DNA from: DATGPD01 sp041398565
GTDB taxonomy: Bacteria > Planctomycetota > UBA1135 > UBA2386
DNA length: 64,000 bases
Reading direction: 5' to 3'
NCBI GenBank assembly: GCA_041398565.1
Contig: JAWKUN010000004.1
Span: forward strand, 186,001-250,000
The notes beneath the pieces are model-generated. The model did not search any database and was not told the DNA's origin. It was given only the letters and a program-made list of their open reading frames with translations. Positions 35,130 through 44,525 of this stretch are shown in pieces (within the stretch, counting starts at the first letter, position 1; every line of letters begins with the position of its first letter). The translations under genes were made by a program, and so were the position numbers.

Positions 35130-36740
35130 GTGCACACCGGCCTCGCTCGACGGCGTCCCCCACGACGCATGGGTGTCCTCTCGCTTCACGCCGCGTCCGT
35201 GGCCGTCGTCGCGGCGCATGCCGCGACGCAAGACCACGTCGTCACGTCTCCGCCGACGCCAGCGTCGATCAGTATGGAGCGCCTGCGCGCCGACGTCGCC
35301 CACCTGGCGTCGGTCGAGCTCGGCGGTCGCGGCACCGGACAGCCCGGTTTCCAGCGGGCGGCCGACTTCGTGCGCGACCGCCTGCAGGCGCTCGGACTGC
35401 AACCGCTCGGAGACGACGGCACTTTCTTCCAAGCCGTGCCCTGGACGCGGACCGAGGCGATCGCCGACGCGTGCAGCCTGGTCGCGTCCACGGCCGCCGG
35501 CGAGGTCGTCCTGAAGCCGAGCCCCGACTTCGCCGGCCGCGTGTGGTTCGACCAGACGGCAGAAGGCGAACTGGCAGTCTGGCGCTGCACCGACCCGATG
35601 CGGGTGGAAGTCGACGCGGGCGCGGCGGCCGGCCGCATTCTCCTGGTCGAGGTCGCCCCACCGGACCTCGACACGCGCTTCGCGGGCCTCGAAGGCGCAC
35701 GCACATGGGCGACGTTCGAGAGTCGTCTGCGCGCCACGGGCGCGGCCGCGGTCCTGTTCGTCGACGACGCGCGTGCCCGGCGTCTGGCGGGCCTCGAGGG
35801 CAATGAGTCGCCCGGCAAGTCGTCGCCGGCGGCGCGCGCCTCGAGCCGCACGCCCAACGAGCTGTATCTCGGGGTCGCTGCCGCCGAGCGCCTCGCTGGC
35901 CTGGCGCCCCCAGCCGAGCCGTCGGCCGATTCTCTGCGCCTGCTGCCGGTGACCGTGCGGCTGACCATCGCCGTTCGCTCGGGGCCGGCGCCCGCCTGCA
36001 ATGTCGTCGCCCGACTGCCAGGCAGCGATACCGAGCTATCGGCCGAGCACGTCGTCCTCGGCTGCCACCTCGACCACCTCGGCGTGCGCACCGGCGTCCT
36101 CCATCCCGGAGCCGACGACGACGGCTCGGGCACCGCGGCGCTGCTCGCGCTCGCAGAATCGTTCGCTCGGACCACCGACCGGCCGCGGCGCAGCCTGGCG
36201 TTCGCCGCCTTCTGCGGCGAGGAACTCGGGCTGATCGGTTCCAAGCACTTCGTCGCCCACCCACCGATCCCCCTGGCTTCGATCGTCGCCGAGTTGCAGC
36301 TCGACATGGTCGGGCGCAGCGAGGAGAACGCGCGCGAGACCGCCGACCAGAACCGCAACTCCTTGCACCTCATCGGCACCGAGAAGCTGTCGGAGGACCT
36401 GCACCGCCTGTGCCTGGCGGCCAATCGCGACGTCGGCAAGTTCGACCTCGAGTGGGACGAAGAGGAGGTGTTCTGGCGCAGCGACCACGTCAACTTCGCC
36501 AGGCAAGGCGTGCCGATCGCGTTCTTCTTCACCGGCTTCCATCACGACTACCACGCGCCCAGCGACACCGCCGACAAGATCGAGTACGAGAAGCTGGCGC
36601 GGGTGATCGAGTACGTCCACGCGGTGGCGGCGCGTCTGGCCCAGCAGGACGAGCGCCCCCTCGTCGATCGCCGGCGTTGGGACAAGAGCCGCGAGCGTTT
36701 GCACGGCCCGTCGCAGCCGGCGGCGCCGCTTCGCCGCTGA
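35130..36740 (+). CDS. Secreted M28-family metallopeptidase
   Basis: 536 residues; GTG 35130 with AGGAG 4 nt upstream. N-terminal Arg-rich stretch and hydrophobic VLSLHAASVAVVAAHAAT suggest a signal peptide. PA-like insert ~90-250. The M28 zinc site is complete: His313 (GCHLDHLG), Asp329 (GADDDGSG), catalytic Glu364 and ligand Glu365 (GEELGLIGS), Asp392 (LDMVGR) and His475 (FHHDYHAPSDT). Probably an aminopeptidase acting outside the cytoplasm. The C-terminal ~30 residues are basic and not part of the fold. Preceded by the five-copy repeat array, followed by a hairpin cluster. Confidence 0.93.
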   Translation: MHTGLARRRPPRRMGVLSLHAASVAVVAAHAATQDHVVTSPPTPASISMERLRADVAHLASVELGGRGTGQPGFQRAADFVRDRLQALGLQPLGDDGTFFQAVPWTRTEAIADACSLVASTAAGEVVLKPSPDFAGRVWFDQTAEGELAVWRCTDPMRVEVDAGAAAGRILLVEVAPPDLDTRFAGLEGARTWATFESRLRATGAAAVLFVDDARARRLAGLEGNESPGKSSPAARASSRTPNELYLGVAAAERLAGLAPPAEPSADSLRLLPVTVRLTIAVRSGPAPACNVVARLPGSDTELSAEHVVLGCHLDHLGVRTGVLHPGADDDGSGTAALLALAESFARTTDRPRRSLAFAAFCGEELGLIGSKHFVAHPPIPLASIVAELQLDMVGRSEENARETADQNRNSLHLIGTEKLSEDLHRLCLAANRDVGKFDLEWDEEEVFWRSDHVNFARQGVPIAFFFTGFHHDYHAPSDTADKIEYEKLARVIEYVHAVAARLAQQDERPLVDRRRWDKSRERLHGPSQPAAPLRR

Positions 36741-36766
36741 ACGTGCGAGCCTTCGGGCGCTCGAGC

Positions 36767-36838
36767 AAGCCGGCTTCGCCGGCTTCCTCGGTCGGCTTTG
36801 CTGGCGGTCGCCCTTGCGACCGCGAGCCCTTCGGGCTC
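36767..36838. terminator. Bidirectional terminator cluster between convergent genes
   Basis: Three perfect hairpins in 72 bp: AAGCCGGC-TTC-GCCGGCTT (36767-36785), GCGGTCGC-CCTT-GCGACCGC (36804-36823) and GAGCCC-TTC-GGGCTC (36824-36838). The last overlaps the stop codon of the EamA gene. They separate the converging M28 and EamA genes and the loops are the stable TTC/CCTT kind. Confidence 0.75.
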
Positions 36839-37700
36839 AGGCGCGGGAGCGCGCCGTCGCCAAGGCGTGCGTGAGGGTTGCCAGTAGGACGATCGCGCCG
36901 CCGAAGAGGGTGAGGGGATGCGGTTCTTCGTGGTGCACGACCCAGGTCCACAGAGGATTGAGGACCGGCTCCAGCATGATGAGCATCGACGCTTCGAGCG
37001 CGGAGACGTGACGCAGGCCCCGGGTCAGACACAGGTTGGCAACACCTACTTGGAAGACGCCGAGCCAACAGAGCAGGCCGGCATCGCGCAGGCTGATCGC
37101 TTCGACCGGCAACGCCCAGGGTGAGGCGCCGGCGCAGGCGATGGCATTACCGAGGACCATGGCAGCGACCGAAGCGTCGGCCTCGGGGCGCGCGCCTCGC
37201 GCCAGGCGGCGCAGGCCCATCACCGTTCCGGTCCATCCCACGCAGGCGAGCGCCGCGAACCAGAGTCCGAGACGAGGATCGGGCGCCGTGGCACTTGCCG
37301 GCTCGGGCGCCGAGAAGAGCAACGCGAAGCCCACCGAGAGTCCGCCGAGGAACACCAGGTCGGCTCGTCGCACGCGTTCGCCGAGCAGCCAGGGCGACAG
37401 CATCAGCACACCGATGGGCGCCAGCATCTGCACGAAGATCGCGGTCGCCGCGGTCGTGTAGGTGTTGGCCAAGACGAAGGAGGCGACGGTGAGCGCGTAG
37501 AAGGAGCCGACGACGAGGGTGCCTCGCGTCGGCAGACGGCGCGCCGGTGGGAACACCGCCAACAAGAACACCGCGGCGATCGCCGAGCGGAACCCGACGC
37601 GCTGCGCCCCCGTCAGCGACAGCCCCTTGATGGCGGCGCCCCCCGTCGAGAAGAACAGGGCCGCGAGGAGCACCGACCAGCGCGCGTGGAGGGCAGACAT
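36837..37700 (-). CDS. EamA/DMT-superfamily transporter
   Basis: 287 residues with ten predicted membrane segments in two homologous halves of five, as in EamA (DMT) exporters. Signature-like stretches: FFSTGGAAIKGLSLTG at the first helix, NTYTTAATAIFVQMLAPI in the first half and EASMLIMLEPVLNPLWTW in the second. Members export amino acids, nucleotides or other metabolites; the substrate cannot be predicted. ATG 37700. Its stop is inside a terminator hairpin, and 111 bp separate it from the upstream gene at 37812 on the same strand. Confidence 0.88.
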   Translation of the reverse strand: MSALHARWSVLLAALFFSTGGAAIKGLSLTGAQRVGFRSAIAAVFLLAVFPPARRLPTRGTLVVGSFYALTVASFVLANTYTTAATAIFVQMLAPIGVLMLSPWLLGERVRRADLVFLGGLSVGFALLFSAPEPASATAPDPRLGLWFAALACVGWTGTVMGLRRLARGARPEADASVAAMVLGNAIACAGASPWALPVEAISLRDAGLLCWLGVFQVGVANLCLTRGLRHVSALEASMLIMLEPVLNPLWTWVVHHEEPHPLTLFGGAIVLLATLTHALATARSRA

Positions 37701-37811
37701 CGCAGTTCCTCGTGGCGAGAGCGTGCCCGGGCGCAGGCTGCGCGTCGAGGCAAAGGTCGATGCAGGTGGAGAAACCGCCGCCCCGGCCCGCGCGAGCCAC
37801 GGGCGCCGCGC

Positions 37812-38453
37812 TCAGCGCGGGCCGTCGTCGTAGGGGCGCAGCGCGCGCGGTGGCCCGAGCACCTCCAGAGCCACGATCGCGGCCGCCGCACGCCGCGGGT
37901 CGAAGACGCCGCCGACGCGCCGGCGCCGAAGGTGCGGCGCCGGAGATGCTCGGGTCGGCAGGTGCCCGAGGTGGCTCGCCACCGAGGACGCCACCGACGA
38001 CATCTTGCGCCGGCGCGCTTCGACCGACTGGTGCAGTTCGCCGACGCGCCCGGCGGCCCCGGGGACGCGATCGCGGTCGCCTCGGTCCGGCTCGGGATGC
38101 CGCGGCAACCGCGCGTCGTCCCGGTCCTCCCAAGCGGGCGTCGGCTCCTGCTGCTGCACCGGCCGTGGCGGTGGCGCCGGAACGGTTTCGATTCCGAGCA
38201 TCTCGCGCAGCTGCCGAGCGATCTCCTCCGCCGTCTGCTGGCCTGGACGAGCGGTCGGCGCCCGGACCTGCCGCTCTGCCGCCCGCGGCGGTCCGCCGCT
38301 CGATCCCGGCTCGCCAGGGCGTCGGCTCTGCGCCTGGCGCTGCTGCGCACGCTTGGCCTTGGCCGCGGCATTGGCGATCCCCGACAGGATCCACACCACG
38401 ACCACCAGGAGCAGGATCGGATTCTGGAACAGGAGGTAGATGAGGTCTCGCAT
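37812..38453 (-). CDS. Hypothetical single-pass membrane protein next to floA
   Basis: 213 residues, ATG 38453. One N-terminal membrane helix (NPILLLVVVVWILSGIANAA), then a long charged, Pro/Arg/Gln-rich cytoplasmic-type tail with a short amphipathic helix TAEEIARQLREMLGIE, and a closing segment VFDPRRAAAAIVALEVLGPPRALRPY of a kind seen in other uncharacterised bacterial membrane proteins (quoted key part: VALEVLGPPRALR). No catalytic motif. Lies 43 bp after floA on the same strand and is probably in the nfeD-floA operon. Confidence 0.72.
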   Translation of the reverse strand: MRDLIYLLFQNPILLLVVVVWILSGIANAAAKAKRAQQRQAQSRRPGEPGSSGGPPRAAERQVRAPTARPGQQTAEEIARQLREMLGIETVPAPPPRPVQQQEPTPAWEDRDDARLPRHPEPDRGDRDRVPGAAGRVGELHQSVEARRRKMSSVASSVASHLGHLPTRASPAPHLRRRRVGGVFDPRRAAAAIVALEVLGPPRALRPYDDGPR

Positions 38454-38496
38454 GCTGTCGCTCAGCGAAGACGAGCGCGCCCGGCGCCGGTGGGCG

Positions 38497-39531
38497 TCAA
38501 AAACCCGCCTTGCCTTCCGATGACCCGCCCTGGGACTCGGCGATCTGACCGCGCATGCGCGTGTCGGCGTCGATGTTCTTGAGGCGGTAGTAGTCCATGA
38601 GGCCCAGATTGCCCGAGCGCAGCGAGTCGGCCACGGCGCGCGGGACGTCGGCCTCGGCCAGGACCAGCTTCGCCCGATTGGCCATGAGCTCGGCGGAATA
38701 CTCCTGCTCCGCAGCCACAGCCATCGCCCGGCGCTCTTCCGCCTTGGCCTGCGCGATGTTCTTGTCGGCCTCCGCCTGGTCGGCCTGCAGGCGCGCACCG
38801 ATGTTGTCGCCGACGTCGACGTCGGCGATGTCGATCGAGAGGATCTCGAAAGCCGTCCCGGCGTCGAGCCCCTTCTTCAGCACCGTCTTGCTGATGTTGT
38901 CCGGGTTCTCGAGCACGTCCTTGTGCGTGTTCGACGAGCCGATCGTCGACACGATGCCCTCGCCGACGCGCGCCACGATCGTCTCCTCGGTGGCACCACC
39001 GACCAAACGGTCGATGTTCGTGCGCACGGTGACGCGTGCCCTGGCCAGGACCTGGATGCCGTTCTTGGCCATGGCGGCGATCTTGCGTCCCGGTTCGGCC
39101 GGCGCGTCGATCACCTTCGGGTTCACGCAAGTCTGCACGGCACCGAGCACGTTGCGTCCCGCCAGGTCGATGGCGGCGGCACGCTGGAAGTCGAGGTTCA
39201 GCTCCGCTCGGTGCGCCGCGATCAATGCGGTGACGACATTGGTGACGTTACCGCCGGCCAGATAGTGCGCTTCCAGCTGGCGCGCGGTCAGCGACAACCC
39301 CGCCTGCACGCCACTGATCAACGCGCGCACGATGACCGTCGGGTTGACCTTGCGCAGTTGCATGCCCACGAGATCCATGAGGCCGATCGGCGCTTTCGAC
39401 AGGATGGCCTGGATCCACAAGTTCACGAACTTGAGGAGGAAGATGACCAGGAACAGGAAGAGAAAGAGCAGAAGCCCGATGATGATGTACAGGTACGGGA
39501 CTTCGGCGAGCACGGTGGCGAAGGGGATCAT
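38497..39531 (-). CDS. floA: Flotillin-like protein FloA
   Basis: 344 residues, ATG 39531. N-terminal membrane hairpin (YLYIIIGLLLFLFLFLVIFLL), then the conserved YqfA/FloA body: SKAPIGLMDLVGMQLRKVNP, LSLTARQLEAHYLAGGNVTNV, DAPAEPGRKIAAMAKNGI, and an Ala/Glu-rich coiled region (AEADKNIAQAKAEERRAMAV). FloA scaffolds membrane microdomains and is usually paired with NfeD, as here, where nfeD lies 79 bp upstream on the same strand. Length is normal. Confidence 0.95.
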   Translation of the reverse strand: MIPFATVLAEVPYLYIIIGLLLFLFLFLVIFLLKFVNLWIQAILSKAPIGLMDLVGMQLRKVNPTVIVRALISGVQAGLSLTARQLEAHYLAGGNVTNVVTALIAAHRAELNLDFQRAAAIDLAGRNVLGAVQTCVNPKVIDAPAEPGRKIAAMAKNGIQVLARARVTVRTNIDRLVGGATEETIVARVGEGIVSTIGSSNTHKDVLENPDNISKTVLKKGLDAGTAFEILSIDIADVDVGDNIGARLQADQAEADKNIAQAKAEERRAMAVAAEQEYSAELMANRAKLVLAEADVPRAVADSLRSGNLGLMDYYRLKNIDADTRMRGQIAESQGGSSEGKAGF

Positions 39532-39610
39532 CGTCTATCGGGAAGAGTTGGTGCGATGGAACGCCGCACGCAGACCGTGCGGGCGCTTCGAATCGGGGTT
39601 GGAGGAAACG

Positions 39611-41710
39611 TCACGCGCCCTCCGGCACGGCAGGAGCACCGCGCACCGCGCCGACGACGACGCGGCTGCCCTCGATGGCGAGGACGGTGATGGGGGTGCC
39701 GGCCTCGATGAGTTCACCGCGTGTCACGACGTCGATACGACGACCGGCAACACGCGCGATACCGGCTGGGCGCAGCACGGACTCGGCGACTCCCGTAGCG
39801 TGCAGGAGCGTGGACAGGTCGCTCGGCGCAGCGGAGCCGACCTCTGCCGGCGTCGGCCCGGCGAGGATGAGATGCTTGCCGATCCATGTCTTCGGCAGGA
39901 GGCGTAGCGCCAGCAACGCGACCACGGGCGCCCCGACCGCGGCCATGCCCAGGAAGAGGAAGCCCATGGCCAGGCCGTGGTGGGTGAACGCCAACACGAT
40001 CGCGCTGAGCAAGGACAGAGCTGCCACGCCGCCGAGGGCGCCGAAGCTCACGAAGAACACTTCGGCGACGATGAGGGCCAGGCCGACCGCGACCAGCAGG
40101 AACAGCAGGCCGAGCGAGACCTGGCCGGACTCTCCCGCGCGCCCCTCGGGCTCGACGACGAGGCGTTGGTAGGCTTGCTGCACGACACGCACCTTGCTGC
40201 CGGCCGGCACGAACTCGCCCTGGGTCACCGCGTCGTAGCGAGCACCGTCGGGGTATTCGATGATGCCCGCTGGCCGCAGGTCGGTCGCCGCGACGGCCAC
40301 ACTGCCCAGCAGGGCCCGCATGCGCGCGGACGCGCCCTCGGTCGCGCTCAATGGACTGGGCACCGGTGCGGGCGGCGTCAGCAGCACTCGATTCATGAAG
40401 GGGATGCGCGGCAGGAACTTCACGTAGGCGCCGAAAGCAACGATGACGCCGACGCTCACCAGCAAGAGGTTGAGCAGGTTGGCTGTGAGGAGCTGGTACT
40501 CCGCCGTGCTGCCGGGCACCACGAACGGCTGCTGCGACAGGATCATGGCCGCGACCACGGCGACGAAGCCGACGGCGCCGAAGATGATCGTGCCCGGGAC
40601 GAAGAAGATCTCGACCGCGAGGGCGACCAACCCGAGGACCAGCAGCAGGATCTCGGTGATGTCCGCCAGACCGACGAGGTAGCTGCCGAACATGGCCAAC
40701 CCGAGCAGAGCCACGCCGAGGATGCCAGGCACGAAGAAGCCCGGAGTCTTCATCTCGACCAACAGGAGCAGCAAGCCGAGGACCAGCAACACCGGCTTCA
40801 TGCCGTCGAGCCACTTGACCGCTTCTTCCGACCAACTCGGATCGAGGACGAGCGTCGTGCCCATCGTCGTCCCGTATTCCTCTCGGACCAAGTCTTCCAA
40901 GCTGGTGGCCTTGGCCTTGGCGAAGCCCAACTGGATCGCTTCATCGGTGGTGAGCACCAATGGTCGCGAGCCGAACTCGCGCCTGGCGATCACTTTGCGG
41001 CCCTCTGCTTCGAGCTGCCGCACGTTCTCGAGGAACATGAGCTCTTGCACGCTCATGCCGTTCGGGTCCTCGTACGTGACATCGAACAGGCGCAGCGTCG
41101 GATCCACCATGGCCTCGGCGGCCCTCAGGACGTCGGTCCGCACGTTGCGACGCGCCTCGACCAGGGCTCGCACGTCGGCGCGCATGGCAGCGTAGACCTT
41201 TTGCCGCACGTCCTCGTCGGGAATGGCGACGATGCCGCCGCCCGGGGCGGCGAGCACCGGAGTGATCGCTCCCAGCGAGGCTTCCGGCGCCATGAACACG
41301 TCGCGTGCAGCCAGCGCCAGGTAGGCGCCGGCAGAAAGCGCTTGCCGGCGGACGAAGGCGGCGGTGTGCATGCCGTCGGCCCGGATCTGCGACAGCACCG
41401 TCTCCACCTCGCGCATCTCCGACTCGAGGCCGCCGGGCGTGTCGATGTCGAGCACCACCCGCGCCGCACCCCGCGCCCGCGCTTCGGCGTAGCCGCGGCG
41501 GACGATCGCAGCGGTCGTCACGTCGACCGGACCGTGCACCGGAATGACCACGGTCTGCACCTCCGCCGACGTCGCCGGCGTCGGGACTTGTCCCCGGGGC
41601 GCTCGGCACAGGATCGCGCCCATCGCCACGCACGTGACCAGCAGAGCTCCACCCGAGCGCCGGGGCAGACGTGGCGCTGGCGGTTCGTGAACGGACTGCT
41701 GCAGCATCAT
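39611..41710 (-). CDS. NfeD-family membrane serine protease with two NfeD modules
   Basis: 699 residues, ATG 41710 (a second ATG follows). After a signal/anchor segment, a ClpP-class protease domain (~50-235) shows LDIDTPGG and the nucleophile region ALSAGAYLALAA. Then membrane helices and an OB-fold (DLRPAGIIEYPDGARYDAV); then another membrane block (~530-620) and a second OB-fold (VLRPAGIARVAGRRIDVVTR). Typical long NfeD has one such module and short NfeD is a separate protein, so this looks like a fusion of both. It precedes floA by 79 bp, the standard pairing. Confidence 0.92.
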   Translation of the reverse strand: MMLQQSVHEPPAPRLPRRSGGALLVTCVAMGAILCRAPRGQVPTPATSAEVQTVVIPVHGPVDVTTAAIVRRGYAEARARGAARVVLDIDTPGGLESEMREVETVLSQIRADGMHTAAFVRRQALSAGAYLALAARDVFMAPEASLGAITPVLAAPGGGIVAIPDEDVRQKVYAAMRADVRALVEARRNVRTDVLRAAEAMVDPTLRLFDVTYEDPNGMSVQELMFLENVRQLEAEGRKVIARREFGSRPLVLTTDEAIQLGFAKAKATSLEDLVREEYGTTMGTTLVLDPSWSEEAVKWLDGMKPVLLVLGLLLLLVEMKTPGFFVPGILGVALLGLAMFGSYLVGLADITEILLLVLGLVALAVEIFFVPGTIIFGAVGFVAVVAAMILSQQPFVVPGSTAEYQLLTANLLNLLLVSVGVIVAFGAYVKFLPRIPFMNRVLLTPPAPVPSPLSATEGASARMRALLGSVAVAATDLRPAGIIEYPDGARYDAVTQGEFVPAGSKVRVVQQAYQRLVVEPEGRAGESGQVSLGLLFLLVAVGLALIVAEVFFVSFGALGGVAALSLLSAIVLAFTHHGLAMGFLFLGMAAVGAPVVALLALRLLPKTWIGKHLILAGPTPAEVGSAAPSDLSTLLHATGVAESVLRPAGIARVAGRRIDVVTRGELIEAGTPITVLAIEGSRVVVGAVRGAPAVPEGA

Positions 41711-41908
41711 CGGCCTCGCTGACTCACTCGACGCACACCTACAGGATTAGCACAGGCCCGGAGTTTTCCACGCGCCGGGAAGACGCTGGCGGGCGAAAAA
41801 GGTGGCGCCGTCGAATTCTGTTGACGCTCTCGCGCACCCATCCAAAATCCGTGCTCCGTACGGCGCCGCGAGACCGCGGGCGCCACGCCCTCGACGCCCG
41901 ATCAGGCG

Positions 41909-42661
41909 ATGACCGACCCTACTCCGCCCAATCCGACGCCACCACCGGTCAAGCCGACTCCGGCCAAGAACAACCGCTCCAACAGCGTGCTGATCCGGCC
42001 CTGGCCGAAGGTCGTGTTCTTCTACCCGACCGCGGTCGTCGCGCTCCTGGCGTGGTTCTACTCCCTGCTGAAGGGAGAAGTGGGGTCGACCACGGGCGTG
42101 CCCGGCCTGGGCAACTTCTTCCTGATCATCCTCTTCGTCAACCTGCTGGTCTTCAGCTTCGACTTCTCGCGCATCAAGTCGATCACCATCGTGCTGGGGC
42201 TGGTGGCGCTGCTCCTCGGCCTGGCGTGGGCCAACACCAAATGGGGTGTCTGGGACGGGCTCGCGCGTCTCATGTCGCACATCGACGTGCGCATGAACAC
42301 ACAGTTCTTCGGCTTCCTCGCCGGCTTCTTCGCCTTCATCTTCCTGCTGGTGCTGATCAACACGCGGTTCAACTACTACGAGGTCAACCACCGCGAGATC
42401 CTCCACCACCACGGATACCTCGGCGACATCACCCGCGTGCCGACGGCAGGCTTGCAGCACAACAAGGAGATCTACGACATCCTCGAGTTCGTGCTTCTAC
42501 GCAGCGGCCGACTGATCTTCTTCCCGGCCTCGTCTCGCAACGCGATCGTGATCGACAACGTCCTCAACGTCAACCACGTCGAGGCTCGCATCAAGGATCT
42601 GCTCAGCGTCATCGCGGTGCGCGAGATGCAGACCGAGGGCATCGGCGAAGAAGCGGACTAG
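41909..42661 (+). CDS. Four-helix membrane protein with cytoplasmic C-terminal domain, unknown
   Basis: 250 residues, ATG 41909. The first ~28 residues are Pro/Thr-rich. Four membrane helices follow: VVFFYPTAVVALLAWFYSLL, NFFLIILFVNLLVFSFDF, ITIVLGLVALLLGLAW and FFGFLAGFFAFIFLLVLI. Residues ~160-250 are soluble, beginning NTRFNYYEVNHREILHHHGY and ending in mixed alpha/beta with RNAIVIDNVLNVNHVEARI, resembling a PH-like fold. No family assigned. Divergent from nfeD with a 198-bp gap that contains a TTGACG at 41821 as a possible -35. Confidence 0.78.
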   Translation: MTDPTPPNPTPPPVKPTPAKNNRSNSVLIRPWPKVVFFYPTAVVALLAWFYSLLKGEVGSTTGVPGLGNFFLIILFVNLLVFSFDFSRIKSITIVLGLVALLLGLAWANTKWGVWDGLARLMSHIDVRMNTQFFGFLAGFFAFIFLLVLINTRFNYYEVNHREILHHHGYLGDITRVPTAGLQHNKEIYDILEFVLLRSGRLIFFPASSRNAIVIDNVLNVNHVEARIKDLLSVIAVREMQTEGIGEEAD

Positions 42662-42825
42662 CCGGAACGGTTCGACACCGCACGCAGGAAGGCACGGGTG
42701 CCCTCGCCCCGTCGGGCGCCCGCCGGCGAGGCGACTCACCTCGACGCTCGTTCGGCTTGCGGCCGCTTCCGAGTCGAAAGCCTGGCTCGTGATCGCTCGC
42801 GGCGTATGCATTGCCCGCCCCGCGC

Positions 42826-42853
42826 TTGGCAGCCGCGACGCCGGCGCTACACT
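42826..42853 (+). promoter_or_regulatory. Sigma-70-type promoter of tRNA-Leu
   Basis: TTGGCA (42826-42831), 16-nt spacer, TACACT (42848-42853). It places the transcription start about 10 nt upstream of the tRNA. Confidence 0.6.
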
Positions 42854-42870
42854 CGGCGCGTCCGTGCTCG

Positions 42871-42955
42871 GCGAGAGTGGCGGAACTGGCAGACGCGCAG
42901 GACTTAGGATCCTGTGGGGTATCCCGTAAGGGTTCGAGTCCCTTCTCTCGCACCA
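42871..42955 (+). tRNA. tRNA-Leu (anticodon UAG)
   Basis: 85 nt including an encoded CCA. Acceptor GCGAGAG/CTCTCGC; anticodon stem CAGGA/TCCTG with loop CTTAGGA, giving anticodon TAG (reads CUA and other CUN codons); long variable arm as in class II tRNAs; T-arm with GGTTCGAGTCC. Discriminator A at 42952. Confidence 0.97.
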
Positions 42956-43120
42956 TCTCCGATCTCGCCCCCGGGCCGGCGATCGTCGCGGCTCGGCTCG
43001 GGCCAGCCGCCGCCTCGGCCCGCCACTTCGGCCAGGGCACGAATCGGGGCGAGCCGAGCGCCGCCGAGATTTGCGCACAGGTGCTTGCCGCGCAGGCGGC
43101 GAACTCTAAACAGAGGCCCC

Positions 43121-43366
43121 ATGACCCACGTCATCGCCCAACCCTGCATCGATGTGAAAGACAAGGCATGCGTCAACGTGTGCCCGGTCGACTGCATCCA
43201 CGGCAAGGACGCGGATCCGCAACTCTACATCAACCCGAGCGACTGCATCGATTGCACGCTGTGCGTCGACGCCTGCCCCGTGAACGCCATCTTCGCCGAG
43301 GAGGACCTTCCGAGCGAGTGGCAGAACTTCGTGCAGGTCAACGCCGACTACTTCAAGGGGGCGTGA
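43121..43366 (+). CDS. Ferredoxin, FdxA-like (two Fe-S clusters)
   Basis: 81 residues, ATG 43121 with AGAGG 4 nt upstream. N-terminal half has Cys-x7-Cys-x3-CP (PCIDVKDKACVNVCPVDC), the arrangement for a 3Fe-4S or 4Fe-4S cluster. C-terminal half has CIDCTLCVDACP, a standard 4Fe-4S motif. Such ferredoxins are small soluble electron carriers. It precedes the ThiF-like enzyme by 52 bp and a cysteine desulfurase further on; a joint role in sulfur-cofactor chemistry is inferred from proximity only. Confidence 0.9.
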   Translation: MTHVIAQPCIDVKDKACVNVCPVDCIHGKDADPQLYINPSDCIDCTLCVDACPVNAIFAEEDLPSEWQNFVQVNADYFKGA

Positions 43367-43418
43367 CTCGCCCCGAGGGTGCGCCCGAGCAGCCATCGAT
43401 CCACCGGGCGCGATCGAC

Positions 43419-44495
43419 ATGACCCCTCGCGAACCGGATGGTCGCGGGTCCACCGACACAGACGCCGGCTGGGACTCCCGCTACAGCCGGCAGTCGCGGT
43501 TCGTGCCGTTGGGCAGGGAGGGTCAACAGCGCCTGCGAACAGCCGAGGTCTTGTTGGTGGGAGTGGGCGCGCTCGGATGCCACCTGGCGCTCAGTCTGGT
43601 GCGGGCCGGGGTCGGACGCATCTGGCTGGTCGATCGCGACGTGGTCGAGGAGCACAATCTGCCGCGCCAGATTCTCTTCGACGAAGAGGATGCGCGCCGA
43701 GGAACACCCAAGGCAGAGGCGGCAGCGGCGCACCTGCGGCGCGCCAACGCGGCGTGCGACATCATCGCCGTCGCCGACGAGTTCGGACCGACGACACTGA
43801 CCACACTGGCGGCCCAGCCCGACCTTCTCCTCGACGGCACCGACAACTTCGCCACGCGCTACGTGATCAACGACCTCGCCGTACAGCGCGCAATCCCATG
43901 GATCTACGGCGCCGCGGTCGGCAGCGAAGGGATGGCGATGGCAGTGCTACCCGGGCGTACGGCTTGCCTGCGCTGCATCCTGCCCACCCCGCCGGCGAGC
44001 GGCGACTCCGGAACATGCGAGACGGACGGCATCCTGCAGCCCGTCGTCGCCATGGTGACTGCGTTCCAGGCGGCGCAGGCGATCAAGATCCTCGCCGGTC
44101 ACGCCGACGACGTGGCGCGCGGCGTGTTCGCCGCCGACGTGTGGCGCAACCACTACGGCTTGCAGCTGCAGGCGGCAGCGCCCAACGCCGACTGCGAGAG
44201 CTGCGCGCTAGGGCGCTTCCCGGCGCTGACCGAGACCGAGCAAAACCTCGTGAGCCTGTGTGGACGTGACGCCGTCCAGGTACGCCCCTCGCGGTTGCCC
44301 AGCTTCGACCTCGACGCGCTCGCCGACCGCCTGGCCCGTGCCGGAGTCGCGGTCGAGCGCACTCCGCACCTGCTGCGCTTCGCCGCCGACCGCTGCCGGT
44401 TCAGCGTCTTTCCCGACGGCCGAGCCCTGGTCTTCGGCGAGGCCGACGGACGGCGAGCCATGGCCCTGTACGATCGTTGGATCGGAGCCCGCTGA
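43419..44495 (+). CDS. ThiF/MoeB/HesA-family adenylyltransferase
   Basis: 358 residues, ATG 43419. Early SRQSRFVPLGREGQQRL, nucleotide-binding loop GVGALGCHLALSL, DRDVVEEHNLPRQILF and DGTDNFATRYVIND are all E1-like family signatures. Zinc pairs CLRC and CESC are present. Members adenylate the C-terminal Gly of a small sulfur carrier (ThiS, MoaD) before sulfur transfer; no carrier gene is seen here. A C-terminal extension (~280-358), CGRDAVQVRPSRLPSFDLDA onward, is like that of ThiF/MoeB proteins of Firmicutes. The next gene, a cysteine desulfurase, would be the sulfur donor. Confidence 0.9.
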   Translation: MTPREPDGRGSTDTDAGWDSRYSRQSRFVPLGREGQQRLRTAEVLLVGVGALGCHLALSLVRAGVGRIWLVDRDVVEEHNLPRQILFDEEDARRGTPKAEAAAAHLRRANAACDIIAVADEFGPTTLTTLAAQPDLLLDGTDNFATRYVINDLAVQRAIPWIYGAAVGSEGMAMAVLPGRTACLRCILPTPPASGDSGTCETDGILQPVVAMVTAFQAAQAIKILAGHADDVARGVFAADVWRNHYGLQLQAAAPNADCESCALGRFPALTETEQNLVSLCGRDAVQVRPSRLPSFDLDALADRLARAGVAVERTPHLLRFAADRCRFSVFPDGRALVFGEADGRRAMALYDRWIGAR

Positions 44496-44525
44496 CCAGC
44501 GCCCGCCGCGAGCCGGCTCTGGGCC

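Noticed and set aside
34225..35806. Open reading frames running through the variant C repeats
   Set aside because: All frames stay open because the GC-rich repeat lacks stops. Unit lengths of 177-184 bp are not multiples of three, so no consistent peptide is encoded.
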